NCBI GenBank assembly: GCA_009801015.1
Contig: VHZZ01002169.1
Span: forward strand, 36,371-97,882
Length of the DNA stretch: 61,512 bases
Direction of reading: 5' to 3'
DNA from: Silene noctiflora
Lineage: Eukaryota > Streptophyta > Magnoliopsida > Caryophyllales > Caryophyllaceae
Under the pieces are notes generated by a model. That model made no database searches, was not told the origin of the DNA, and worked only from the letters and a program-made list of their open reading frames with translations. The position numbers and the translations under genes are program-made. Shown here in pieces: positions 1 to 12,600 of the stretch. Every line of letters starts with the position of its first letter. Positions within the stretch are counted from its first letter, which is position 1.

Positions 1-292
1 ATAATCCTATTTGTGCATAAATACATATATCCTGAAATGATTTACACAATATTCATCAATCTCTACATAGGTTATCTTACAAATTCCTTACCTTATTAAT
101 AATATAATATTTCAAACTCCTTACCTTCACAATCTCTACCATAAATACAGATATTATTTTTACCGGTTTTTTTACAAGACTAATAAATGTTTTAATTAGA
201 TTTTACATCTAACTTAAATGTATTATTACTGTCATAAATTATTCTTAATAATACATAATATTAATAGTTTAAGGCAAAAATAACTGACCTAA

Positions 293-455
293 AATGTCTT
301 TTGAAATTTCTTTTTTACCTCTTACTAATATTATATCAGTACATTATAACATTGAATTAAAAGTACAGTTAATTTATATAAATGTCTTTTGAACTTTCTT
401 TTTTACCTCTTACTAATATTAACATTAAATTAAAAGTACAGTTAATTTATACAAA
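293..455 (+). repeat. Imperfect direct repeat inside the Helitron body
   Basis: The segment starting AATGTCTTTTGAAATTTC at about 293 recurs at about 381 (AATGTCTTTTGAACTTTC), followed by TTTTTTACCTCTTACTAATATT in both copies and then by a shared AAAAGTACAGTTAATTTATA. The unit is roughly 85-90 bp. The rest of 1-950 is AT-rich sequence in which I see no gene. Confidence 0.6.
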
Positions 456-500
456 TAATTTTATTGAGTACGGCTCTTTATAAATCAAATCTAAAAATTA

Positions 501-528
501 CCGTGCTGTAGCACGGGATCTACACTAG
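501..528 (+). mobile_element. Helitron 3' terminus, copy 1
   Basis: A 7-bp stem (CCGTGCT at 501-507, AGCACGG at 510-516) with a 2-nt loop is followed 8 nt later by CTAG (525-528) and then T. A short hairpin just before CTRR, followed by T, is the diagnostic 3' end of Helitron rolling-circle transposons. No Rep/helicase coding sequence is visible, so this is a non-autonomous or truncated copy whose body lies to the left, partly outside the window. The 5' TC end was not found. Confidence 0.6.
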
Positions 529-623
529 TATATTAGTACATTATAACATTAACCAACAAGTACAGTTTATTTATGCAATTTATTTAATGAAATGTCTCTT
601 TTTTAAAACAAAACTAAAAAATA

Positions 624-651
624 TCGTGCTATAGCACGAAATATACACTAG
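624..651 (+). mobile_element. Helitron 3' terminus, copy 2
   Basis: A second hairpin (TCGTGCT at 624-630, AGCACGA at 633-639) is followed by CTAG at 648-651 and T. Its stem and the TACACTAGT end match the terminus 123 bp upstream. The two therefore belong to one family and are either tandem insertions or duplicated ends. Confidence 0.58.
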
Positions 652-959
652 TGACCCATTAAACGAAAAAAAGGTAAATAGTTGAAAGATGTAAAAAACT
701 TGATAAAATAATTCAATCAAACTCAAGTCAAAACTCAATCAACCCAAAACCTAAATCATATCTTCAAACAAATCGACACAATCCACCTAAAAATGATATC
801 TTAGATAATCCGATCCAAACCTAAATCGTATCTCAAATAATCCAATCCAAACAAATCGACACAATCCACCTAAAAATACCCCAAAACCCGCTAAAAATCC
901 CTAAATTAAATCCCCACAAAACCGGTTACACAAGAAGTATGGGCCAGATGGCAAAACAC

Positions 960-1190
960 AACAAAGTATAGAGACTAGAGACTAGAGACTAGAGAGTACA
1001 CAAGTTAAGTAAAGCCGTCGTCACTCAACAGTCACAAACTTCACAAGTCTCCCTACGACGGCTGTCTCATCTCTTTCACTCCAATTACCACTTCTCCCAT
1101 TTTCTATCTCTTCGCCGTAGCCACCAACCACTCCTTCTCTCTCCTCGCCGTCCCCTCCGCCGATCGCCGCACCTCGCTCTCCGCCTTTAG
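960..1190 (+). promoter_or_regulatory. Probable 5' UTR exon 1 of the SKP1-like gene
   Basis: A C/T-rich stretch typical of a plant 5' UTR ends at CTTTAG|GTTACT, a plausible donor at 1190/1191. The matching acceptor is TGCTTCAG at 4426-4433. A short GAGACTA tandem (three units, about 970-995) lies at its left end. The transcription start is not visible as a clear TATA box, so the left limit is approximate. Confidence 0.5.
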
Positions 1191-1998
1191 GTTACTTCAT
1201 TTCTACTTCTCTCTCTTTTTTTTTTTTTTTTTTGTAATTTTTTTGTAAAAAATTGTAGTATGATTAATTGATAAATTGATAATTAATTCATTAATTTGAT
1301 ATGTAATATGTTTGATTAATTGATTGTATTACATTTTTATTTGAATGTAATACGAGTAGCTGTTTTTCCTGCGTGTTTGATTTTTCTACGTTTGTTGTTG
1401 ATTAATTTTATGTTTGTTCAATTTGCGAACTTGATTAATTAATATTTGTTGTTATTATGTTAATTGAGTTTAGTTTTCTCGATGTCGAGCTCTTGCTTCA
1501 TTTTTTCGTATAGTGTGATTAATTGATAATGATTTTTGTTAAATTTAATCAGTCGTAGTTGATTGATTGATTGAATTTATTGTATTACATTTTCATCGGA
1601 ATGTTATGCTATAACTTGTTTAGTCTTTATTCATGCTTGTTCGATTTTTCTACGTCTTTCAGTTTATTAATTTTGTGTTTGCTGATTACTGTAGCTTTGT
1701 TTAAGTAGTGTTAATTTTGTGAAATTGAATTAATTGAGATTTGATGTTGTTATGTTGATATAGTTTAGCTCTCTTGATTCCGAGCTCTTGCTTGTTCGAT
1801 TTTTCTACTTTTGTTGTTGATTAATTTTTTGTGTTGATTATTGTAGCTTTGTATATGAGTGTTAATTTTGCAAAGTTGATAAATTAAGATTTAATGTTAT
1901 TATGTTAATAGCGTTTAGCTGTCTCGATTCTGAGCTCTTGCTTCGTTTTCTTTCTTGTAGTATGATTGTTAATTCAATATGTCATATGATTGGTTAAT

Positions 1999-2036
<38 letters not shown>

Positions 2037-4433
2037 GTATTATAAATCTGATTAATCTGCAATAACATGATTGCTAACGATGAATATGTTTATCTGTGTA
2101 ATCTTACAAGTACAGTAAATGATGTTTCCTGCTATTCTATTTATACAAGTATCTATGCAGGTGGCTAGTCTTTAACCAACTTAGTCAACTAACTAATTCT
2201 ATAACTAACTGCCAACTAGGATAACTAACCAGTCTATCCAACTATTTACATTTTTACCTGAGTGCTATGCTAAATCATGTTTAGCTCGTAATTCGTGCTT
2301 GTTCGGTTTTTTTTTACGTTGGTTGTTGATTAATTTTGTATTTGTTGATTGTTGTAGCTTTGCTTAAGTAGTGTTAAATTTTGCGAAGTTGATTTAATGG
2401 AGATTTGATGTTATTATGTTGATATAGTTTACCTCTCTCGATACTGAGCTCTTGCCTCATTTTTTTGTATAGTATGATTAATTGATAATGATTTCGACAT
2501 TTAGTTAATTTAATCGGTCGGTCGTAGTGATCGATTGATTAAATTTATTGTATTACATTTGTACCTAAGTGCTATGGTATAGCTTGCCTAGCTGTTTTTC
2601 ATGTTTATTCGATTTTTTACGTTGTTTGTTCATTTATTTTGTGATTGTTGAGTATTGCAGCTTTGTTTAAGTAGTGTGAATTTTTGCAAAGTTGGTTTAA
2701 GTCAGTCTTTATGTTATTATGTTGATATAGTTTAGTTCTCTTGATGCCGAGCTCTTACTTCATTTTCTTTGTGTTGTAAGGTTGATTGATTTATGTTGAA
2801 TAGTGATTTATTGATAGAATTTATTGTATTATGGAGTTCACTTTGTCGAGTGTTGCATTATAGCTTGTCTAGTTCTCTTGTCATACTTATTTCAATTCTT
2901 AGGCCCGTTGATTTTGATTTGTGTGTGCTTATTATTGTTAAGTAGTGTTGAATTCGCAAGGTTGATGAAATTAGGAAAATGAGATGAGATTTGTTGTTAT
3001 TATGTTTATATAGGCTTTGTTCTTGATGCCGAGTTCCAGAGTTCGTTTTCTAGCTTATGACCACTCACTCACCCTATTTCTTCGCTTTACATAATATATA
3101 CCTTAGTATCACCTACGTTCCATTTTTAATGTTCACCATTTCACTTTTGTGGTCAAAGATTTACAACTTTGATCATTCATTTCTGCTCTAAAAGGTGTAA
3201 TTTGTCTTATTTGATTTAAAACAACTATTAGTATTTTTTCTACTATTCGTTTAAGAAAGTTGTACCTGGTGTCTATTGTGAGAAAATATTAATCAAAGTT
3301 GGTGGTGTTTGACCTATGAAGTCAAGTAGGGATAATATAAGGGAGTAAGTTCTCCAATTTTGATGGTTGCGAGTGGTTAACTAACAATAATATTTTGCCA
3401 TTAATTATATTGCATTTTGTACCTTACATCATAAAGTCAAATAGGGATAATATAAATGGGATTAGAAGAGTAGCGTCTCCGATTTTGACGTTTGGGAGCG
3501 TTTAGCTAACAATAATATTATGCCATTAACTATATTGCATTTTCTTCCTAACATCAAAAATCCAATAACCCTAATGCATTGACGTGAATCAATTACTAAC
3601 AAGCACCTTAGACTAATAATAAACAAATGGAGTAAAAAATTACCCGAAACCTGGACTGTAAGCTAAGCTGTATCCCACTTCAATTTGATTATGATGAGTG
3701 ATTACTGATTAGTACAATAATATTATTCCATTTAACAATTTTGCATTTTGTACCTATCATCACAAATTCAGTAACCCTAAGTCCCTAATGCATCCACGGC
3801 GAATCACCTACTAACAAGCCCCAAGACTAATCAATAAACAAATGGGAGTAAAAATTAAGAGAAACCTAGAATTGTTAAGTTGAACTGTGTTCCTCTCCAT
3901 TTTGATTATGATGAGTGTGTAAGTAATTTAACTAGTATTCTGCTTTAAAAGTGTGATTACAGTAGTGACATTTTTCGTCTAGCTCATAGTTGTTGTTTAC
4001 ACTTGAATCTTTTTACCGGCATTATTTATTTACTTTTTTTTTTCTGCTGTAATGATTGGGTAGAAATGTGTGACCTTAAAACATATGATAAGTTAGGATG
4101 AGGTTGTCAGACAACTTCCACTATCACGAGCTTATTGGTTAAGAAGATGAAGATGATAAACAACTTGGTAGATTTACTAGAATGACAGAAAATGTGTACC
4201 AATCATCTTCAATCGTCTTGGCTCTTTTTGGTGGTGACAACATTGTTTAACAGCTAAACTGGAGTTTTATTAGCTGTAGCGGTGTAGCCTATAAGCTGAT
4301 AATTATGCGAAAAGGGTGAAAAGACGTGTTTTGTGTAGCCTTCAATGTGTTTTTTTTTGTGAGCTAGGAGATGCGTTTATTTGTTCATAAATATTCAGTC
4401 TTTGAAACTGATGTGTGGTTTTTTATGCTTCAG
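1191..4433 (+). repeat. Long 5' UTR intron built of diverged repeats
   Basis: This 3.2-kb T-rich intron precedes the first coding exon of the SKP1-like gene. A module containing TTATTATGTTGATATAG followed by CTCGATNCCGAGCTCTTGCTTC recurs near 1452, 1744, 1890, 2406, 2709 and 2990. Each copy is usually preceded by GTTGTTGATTAATTTTG and a GTAGCTTTGTTTAAGTAG block. A T run of about 30 lies at 2006-2036. A second pair of repeats (GATTATGATGAGTG, AATGGGAGTAAAAATTA and a TTGCATTTT block) fills 3390-3930. I see no coding sequence in it. Confidence 0.6.
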
Positions 4434-4702
4434 GACTCAGGAGTGTTCAATAAGGATCATTTTCATTTCCTTTCTTCGGAGTTCAAGGTTGACCTACTTG
4501 ATATGTGAAGATTGTAAATGCTACTTTTATGAGGATTGATATCAACACCAGATTATGAACAGGGAATCAATATTTCTGTTACTTGAACAAAAGCTTCGCG
4601 TGAAGTAAAATAAAATCGTTCTTTGTTTTGGTTACTATTTTGAAAACGTGAAAGAACAAGAGGACTTGAACTCGCAAGATAGAAAGATATTAGATATACT
4701 GA
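4434..4702 (+). promoter_or_regulatory. uORF-rich 5' UTR segment
   Basis: Between the acceptor at 4433 and the main ATG at 4703 lie four short upstream ORFs. They are ATGTGA at 4503-4508, a 4-codon ORF from 4519, a 9-codon ORF from 4530 that ends in TTATGA, and a 17-codon ORF from 4555 that overlaps the previous stop as ATGA. Such a series often lowers main-ORF translation. This rests on the inferred exon border. Confidence 0.4.
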
Positions 4703-7700
4703 ATGCCAGAAGGTACAATGGCCGTTGTCAAGCAAGAGGTATGTTGAGTGGCTTGTTGATTTTTGAACTAAAGACTGATATAAAATGCGAAACATGGTCT
4801 TCTAGTGGGTGTACGTTAGATAATCAGAATCATTACGTAGCTCTATTATATGGTTTATATTATGATTTTGAGTTTCTAATGGGTCGATTATTGGAAAGTT
4901 TATATTTTTTTGTGCAATTTGCCTGAATAAGGTTGGACACTTGGACCATTTGTTACGACATTTCATGATCTCCACTTACATTAGTGTTTTACCGTCATAT
5001 AATTGCTTTGGCTGTCGTAGTTTATCCTGCTTGCTATTTATTTCAGATGAAGTCTTATGTTTGGTTACAAACCGCTGATGGCTCAATCCAGCAAGTAGAG
5101 GAAGAGGTTGCAATGTTTTGTCCTGTTATATGCCGAGAAATACTACAAACAGGTACGGGGACTTCCAAAACAAATGCTGTTGTACTTCCAGAGCGGGTTA
5201 CCCCTGTAACTTTGGGTTCAATCTTGGATTATTGCCGTTTTCACCAAGAGCCAGGTCACTCCATTAAGGTTAGTCTGTGTGACATATTTTTGGTTTTCGT
5301 TTGCTTGTAGTACATTGACTTCCCTACTGGGAGCCTTTGGGGAACTTGTATAATGTTGTTGTATCTTCTCATTGTGTGTTAAGGTGTTTTAACTGACTTA
5401 TCTTACTTTACCAAATCTCTCTTTGTTCCCTATGTTCCACTTATTTATTTAGTTTTATTTTTTTGTTCCATAATTTGCTATGCTCGCTAATATCGTTTCT
5501 GTATCCTTTTTGTTTCCAGGAACGAAAGGCATTTGATGATAAGTTCATTCGATTAGATACCAAGAAATTATGCGAGTTAACATCTGCTGCTGATAGCCTT
5601 CAGTTGAAACCTTTAGTGGATCTCACTAGTCGCTCACTTGCTCGGATAATTGAGGGGAAGACTCCAGAGGAGATACGTGAGATATTTAATTTACCTGATG
5701 ATCTCACAGAGGTTGTAGTTTGTTGCTAAAAGGCTTGTAGCATGTGCATTGTATAGCGTGCACCCTTCTGATGTGAATGTTGTTATTGCAGGAGGAGAAG
5801 TTGGAGCCATTAAAAAATGTCACGGACGATCCTCGCATACGATTATTGAACCGGCTGTATGCGAGAAAGAGGAAAGAATTGAAAGAAAGAGAACAAAAAA
5901 AGGTGCTTGTTTTTTTCAATAGGAAACTTTGTAATGTTTCAGTTATTAGGGATCAAATAAAAGTTTACAAGAGATATAATCTAGTTGGGGCCTCAACCCA
6001 AACTTTCTCCTTCTCTAGACTTGGGCTCAATGGCCTTAATCTAGCAAGAGCACGGGTCACACTATTACCACTACCTCTAACGTGTGAGCAGGCAAAATAC
6101 TCAAAAGTGCAGTCTAACAAGAACATGTCAGCTATGACCCTGACATAATCCTGAGCATTCGAAATTCTTTATTTATCTTCAGTTTGTTTGGACGATTATA
6201 ACTGTGGAAAGGGACATCATGCATTCAGTTTTGGTGGCTTTGTACTGGTAGGGGCTACCTGTTGAGTTTCAATATGTACTTTGGAAATAAACGTACATTC
6301 TCGGAGATAATTCCTAACCTCGTCATTGTAGGGCAAAATCCTAGCTTAAGTGTACTAGTAATACACATGTGTCCTGATTGCTTATATGCCTATTGTGTGG
6401 TATCTCAGATAACTGAAGCTGAAGAAGAGGCTGTAGATGACCGCTCTGTGGATGATCTCTTATCATTCATAAATAGTGGAGAAAAAGGTGCAGATTCTTT
6501 CATTGATATTCAAGTAGACTCAATTTGCTTTCTTACTGAAGTGACTAAATTTAATTGTGCTATGATAGCAGATAGCTACCTGTTTTTTTTACCCTTCTCT
6601 AGATTTGCTTGCCAATGTGAGTTTGGGGTGCATTGTGAAGGTCACTGGTAAATTGAACAGTAGGTAGGCCAGGGGGAGTTGTTGAAACTTGGAAGAGCCA
6701 TTTTGCTCCACATGCCACTTAAATTCTACTATACCCCGGTCATGGTGAGAGACTGATGTTTATGTAATATGACTGTGTTGCTTTGGTAAGGGTACACACG
6801 TAAACCATTCCGATATTCTCATGTTAGGTTTAATGGCTTACCTTTAGATTCGAGAGAGGGAAGTTTTTATATCTCATAGTCAGAATTCAGAAGCTTTAGT
6901 GAATTAAGGCACTCTGTTTTCTTGGTATTTGAGACGTTTATTAAGAAGGTATGAGTTATGACGTAGCTACAGCTGCTTAGTTTTAGATTTTATCATCCTG
7001 GAGACATGCTGTGGTACTGTTCAAATTTCCTCTGTAATCCTTTTTACTACTACGTATCATTTACTTTTGTGTATTTATCCTGCAGAATGTAAAGGGGGTA
7101 AAGCAGCTAAAACTAAAAAGAAAAACCGTAGAAAAAAAACACACATGAAAGTGCCGAACAATGCTATCGGATACCAGAAGGTCTGTTCCTTCCCTATTGT
7201 TTTTTTAACATCTTTTAGACTCCATGCGGCCCACTTATGTTTATTAGTTTCTTGTTATCGATTCAGGAGGGAGGCCTCTCTCAATCATTTGAAAATGGAA
7301 AGTCCGGCCATAGTTCAGGATCGCAAGAGCTGGATCCTAAAGTTGATTATGATGATGGTGATGATGAGCTAGATCCTGCAATGAAGGAAGAGCTTGACAG
7401 GTTTGGAACTTTTTCATTTCATGTGCTGTATTTTCTCCATTCAGTTGTACTCCGTAGACCGTATTTGAAACAACTTCCCTGATTTATATGTCTAATCAAT
7501 CCAGTTGTCCACCATGGGAAAGTTCTGTCCTTTTATTTAAGGCGCATGATAAAATTTACTATTTTTTCTTGCTTATAAGTGAGAGGCTTTTCCAAAGCCA
7601 CTTTTCTGTGTTTGAACTTATGACAGACTAAAGAAGCCTCACTAACTGATTTCGCTTCTGTTAATTGTAAAGTCATTCGATGCAATACTAGACACATTTT

Positions 7701-8661
7701 CAGTATGGATCATTGGGGGGAAGTGTCTCTATGTTAACAAGTAACAACACATGGGTAAGGTTGTCATTGTTGTGTACATCTTCCTCGCCTTATCCAGCCA
7801 TGGAGTTCCCTTGAGGCATTAGGATAATGTTGTTGTTGAGAGGCTTTGTTTTGTGAAAATTGTATTCACTTGCCCCTTTCTGAGCCAAGGGGCCAGCAGG
7901 TTTAAATGTTCACAACCTTATTCTCATGTGGAAGGTTGAGAACGCCAGTCGCCAAACCCACCGACATATTTATTCTTGTACCCAATTTTGACACAGGATG
8001 AAATAATACTATTTAAATGAAAAAGCATAGTCCGGTTGGCATTAGGATTCACATAATGTGCTTTTTTCTTGTATTCTCTTGGTACTGCATGTCCACATGT
8101 TAATCCCGATACTGTCGAGTTACCTTCATCCCTCTCCTTGGCAGATTAGAACATTTTTTTACACGTTACCTAACATTCAGTGATGCAAGAAATGGTCGAC
8201 TTGTAATGTTAATTTTGTTTTGCAATTACATGGTACTGCAGGGAGGTGGAGGATTTTGCTCGGAGATTGAACTCAGACTGGCCAGAAAGAATGCAAGAGA
8301 TTCTGTCTTTGGGCCAAGGAAGAAGTCTCACGTCCATTTCATTGAATGGCAACGGTTCTACACAGAGAAATAATGGTACGTGTGTCAGACATGCAACACA
8401 AGACCTTATATAAGAGATAAGAAGGCCTTACATGTCAAACCAAACGATATTCATTCGCATAGTTTAACAAGGAATACATAAAGGTTTGGGTAGATCTCTC
8501 ATGTGAGATCGTCTCATTCAAAGACTCATTATGGATAGTAAAACCTCCCCCAAGTAAAAATAAAGAAATCTAACTTATTACATCCATGCTGTTCTTTCCT
8601 CCATAGCTTATTGAAATGTTTTGATTTGTCACCAGGTTCACGACGGAGAATAATCGAATAA
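4703..8661 (+). CDS. ASK21: SKP1-like protein, ASK20/ASK21 type (342 aa)
   Basis: Nine coding exons (4703-4738, 5047-5268, 5520-5711, 5792-5902, 6409-6487, 7086-7180, 7267-7400, 8242-8375, 8636-8661) join in phase to 342 codons plus TAA. The N-terminus carries an SKP1-type BTB/POZ fold (about residues 13-90, KSYVWLQTADGS...DYCRFHQ) and then the SKP1 dimerisation and F-box-contact region (about 90-155, LCELTSAADSLQLKPLVDL, GKTPEEIREIFNLPDDLTE). Unlike ordinary 160-aa SKP1 it continues for about 190 residues with a Lys-rich block (KGGKAAKTKKKNRRKKT) and an acidic block, ending in REVEDFARRLNSDW, as in Arabidopsis ASK20/21. SKP1 proteins bridge cullin 1 and F-box proteins in SCF ubiquitin ligases. 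The role of this long subfamily is unclear. The start was chosen because MPEGTMAVVKQE matches the subfamily N-terminus. Confidence 0.93.
7738..7850 (-). repeat. SINE-like dispersed repeat (reverse copy) in intron 7
   Basis: The segment holds GGGTAAGGTTGTNNNTG..., TGTACATC and TTGAGGCATTAGG...TGTTGTTGTTGAG. On the minus strand it reads as the CAACAACAAC...GCCTCAA...GTACACAACC...TTACCC order seen in the other family members (for example 24186-24348). It is diverged and has no open frame. Confidence 0.45.
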
Positions 8662-9611
8662 GAGAAGGTGAATGATTCCAATTAACATGGTCACATTCTG
8701 ATGTCGTTTAAGACGGCTCTCTCTTAGTAGGTTAGTCTGGCGGTTGTGCAGTTGTTTATATTCATGCACATTACAGGGGTCATGAAGATGGGATAGCCAG
8801 GAACTGACTCTAATCCCGCTACTTGCAAAATCTGTATATTTGTGAGTGAGGACAATTGACTTGTGGATACTTTTTCATTCCAAGTTGGTCACAGTTTTTC
8901 CTTTGTGGTTCGTTACATACATTACATAGTTACAGTTGATACGCAATTTTCTCGTAACGTCTATTGTTTTCATTTAAAGAAATGAGGTTCTTTTCTTTGT
9001 AATACTTTTTAGCCATAAAACCTTTCTAGTTTGTACAATGGATTCATCCATAAACAATTAATTTTGTGTTAATGTCAATGATTAAAAACATGAGCAATGA
9101 ACTTGTTGATATGTATCGGTCACTCACAGCCCGTCACAAACTATCACATGAGCTCCAGTAGACCTCGTTAAAAATGATCGCAAAGACCATACCATTCTGA
9201 AAAATCGAGAAGTACTCGATACTGCAAGAGTGCGCTTTTTCAATAAAGACAATTTCCACTAGCAGAAATGCTACGTCAGTCATCTCAGTATGAAGGCATT
9301 TACATTTTAGGGACAAAAAATTGGAAATAAAATGACGAGCAAAATTATTAATTTTAAGGAAATACCACCTAAAATCCACAATTGTGCTAAAAATACCCAG
9401 TTTATTGCATGAGGAAATATCCAACTCATGAAGGCGAAAAGGCTCACAGCATCCTATGGAAAATAGGTAATATTGAGCTACCACTAAAAAACCACTTTCC
9501 CCAAAATTTCCGGACAGAAGACCGCTCCTAAAACTGGAACCCTCTGAAAAGAATGTAAAGATATGATGGGCGAAAAAACTGCACATTTCCTATACCAATT
9601 GTATGAATATA
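8662..9611. other. 3' UTRs and gap between convergent genes
   Basis: This is the 3' end of the SKP1-like gene, probably ending near 9000-9060, and the 3' UTR of the C2H2 gene on the other strand. An open frame on the minus strand at 9134-9586 has no recognisable protein features and lies in the expected 3' UTR. I see no additional gene. Confidence 0.5.
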
Positions 9612-12600
9612 TCAAAAATTTCCGAAGTTGGTTGTTTGTTTCTGGATGTACTTGACCTTACTTCCCTTCTGGGGCTTAGCCCTGGCCTTGGTCTTCACTG
9701 TTGTTGAAGAATCGATGGACAATTGGACTGGTAAATTCTTAGCACAACCAACGACGTTACTGCCATTTAACTCGGGATATGAAACTTCTTGATTACTAGT
9801 ATCATCTTGAACCACGGAATGTCCTGGAGGTCCCTCTGTGAACAAGACTAGTTCGACATGATCTGCCGTGATAGCCTCCTTCCACCCTAGATTAGTGAAA
9901 AACCATGATGTTAGTTGTTTGAGATAAATAGACACATTGGAGCCTAAACATGAATCAACATTAAACGACTTTACAAAAGTATTATTGCAAAACTGCATGT
10001 TAATTAATCAAATGCCATACGGTAGGTGTCTGGGTTTTCCTGATATGATATAAGAGTATCACTTTTGCATTTACTAAAAAAAAACATCAAAAAGCCAAAA
10101 ACATTCCCCAAAAATCTACATATCTACAATAGTTCACGTAAGGATTGATCATTTTCAACTAGGCATCATTTTATGAAAAGGAATGTAAATACCCTTACCC
10201 TTAATGCTCGTTTTCACCGAACTTAAGCTGGTATGCTCATTTGCCTCTTCAAGAAATAAAGTTATAAATTAAAGTTAACCCAATATAGAAAGCAATCATT
10301 ATTATGGGACAAACCAAAATGAGCTTGTGATCATTCTATTGGAAGGAGTAGAAATTAAGAAAAGCATGCAATGGCATATGCACTTCACATGATTTCAATC
10401 TGTATAGGTAATCGAATAAGCTCAAAATTTGAAAAGAAAAGATCATTGTGGAACAGAGAACATACTCTGAGAGAGGAATGCATCTGCCAGATGGCTGGAG
10501 AACTTCACGCCTCCTTTATGTCCGCCTTCCACACATGAGTCGGATTTATCTTCGCAGCCACTAGTACTCTCAACTATGAATGTTGTAGGCGGCACCCCAC
10601 CACTGTCATTGCGAAGGAAGGTATCAACAATGGCAGTACTACTGCTATTATCGATGGGAAGCTTGACTCCATCACCACGTCGATTAACAGGTCTCCACAA
10701 CATGACAGCTGAATTATTTGCAGTATCCCGATTTTCCCTTGGTACAGAATGTTCTGAGGCACAGCTTTCGGAAGCGCTACAGAGATTACCATCCTGTCCC
10801 TGGATACTACTATTTCCAAGTGAAACAGGTATAGAGCCAATTAAAACCTTTCTTTCTTGACATGGTACCTTAGGTGCTTCAATAAGATATTCAGGTTTAG
10901 TGTTCTGTTCATCAGTTTCTGATTTTGGTTTTGCTGTCCAAACTTTAGTGCCATTGGTAGTAACATGGGAGTTTCTTGAAGAAGCACGTTTCTGAATGGC
11001 TCCAGGCTTTGGGGCCTGATAGTTGTGATTGGTGTGAAAGCCATTGGGATATCTATGCGATTTTGGTGCTTGCAAGCGAGAGTTTATCACTTGTCTTTGG
11101 CCCTCCTGATGCAATCTTTTATGCTCGAAATTTTGGTAAGCACCCAAATCTCGATTCCCCTTTTGGTGATAGCCTATATCTGGATGTCTGTTTTCTTGAT
11201 CTATAAAATTATCCCTTCCCACAAGCACTAGTTGAGAATGCTCAAGAGATGGAGTTGCATCAGGAGGTATTTCTAGCATTTCTAGATTAGAGTCATAATC
11301 ATTAGAAGGGATTGAACTTGATGGGGATGGAAGACTTTCTTCAGGGGAATCATCATTTTCGGCATATGCTAGCTCTTTTTCCCTTTGCTCTTTCTGCTTA
11401 AGTTTCTTCTGTCTTTTCTTCTCTATCAGAGCAGCTTGCCTGCACACAAAATACATCAGAGGGGCTATCAGCTTCAATACACTTAGATACATAGATCAAA
11501 AGTAAGTTGAGGAGAAGCCCTGCTTATGGCGGAGTAAAACAGGGGGAGGGGGCTGCACAAGCACAACGCTACTCAGGTTGAAAACACGGAGAGGTTGTTT
11601 TTGGATGACCCATAAAGAAAATTGGTGTTAAGATCGTCTCGAGTTTAATTTTTGTGGAGTTGGTGAAGTTTACCATAAGTGGCACAACAATAACAGATGG
11701 TGATATTGGTAATTAAACACAAAAATGTGAAAATGACTTGAATACCATATTTAGAGAACTCTACCACGTAGTCATTATACAGCTGTATGATCCTAATCCA
11801 GAAAATTGTGTTACGTATTGCATCAACTAAACCTACTTCACAATACAAGAAGTACAAACCGTTCAATGAGTTCTTTCGCTGTAATACATAATTTCCATTA
11901 TATTCCGGAGCCAAAGTAGCGAGTCTTTGGCTCACTGGGAAGCAGAAAACTCTTACCAAACTCCAACAGTGGACATAAAGTTTACCACTGTCTTAATTTG
12001 AATAAATGAAATATCTAGTGCACTTATACGGGGTAAACTTCACCAAATGACCCACGCTACAAAACCACGAGGTAGGAAGCTAACAGACCGAATAAACCAA
12101 ATATAGACCCTAGTTGTCCCCTCCCCTCCAGACAAAAAGAGAAACGAAAAGTATACATTATTATTACAAACCCAATTGGCCAGATCCCAGATACACCAGT
12201 CGAAAACAAGGACACCATCTACTCAGACAAAAATGCAGCACAACTTTGAAACAAGGTTTGACAACGCGACTAAAATAATGGAGAAAAGGTAGTTACGTTA
12301 CAACTGCATGACTACATCAATTACCTCTTGTGAGCAGCTTCTTCCTCATCCACAAGCAGTTTTTGATACCTTAGAGCCTCAGCATCTTTATCAGCAAGGC
12401 ATGCCTTGACCTGTTGAAAAAAATAAAATACCTTAAACAATGTAGCAACAATAACAACATTAACCATTGCCTCAAAGGCTCTTGCAAACAGCGAGGGTAG
12501 GGGTTGTTTCTTAATGACCCATAACGAAAGTTGCGTCGAGAATTGCATCAAATAGCAGTTCCTTCACAAAAGAAAGACACACAACAAATTTTGTGAGTAA

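Noticed and set aside
9134-9586. 150-aa open frame on the minus strand
   Set aside because: It lies where the C2H2-gene 3' UTR should be, with low-complexity Phe/Ser-rich content and no homology I recognise.
10576-11231. Several open frames on the plus strand opposite the large C2H2-gene exon
   Set aside because: They are antisense shadows of the coding exon 10466-11439, whose frame joins in phase to exons on both sides.
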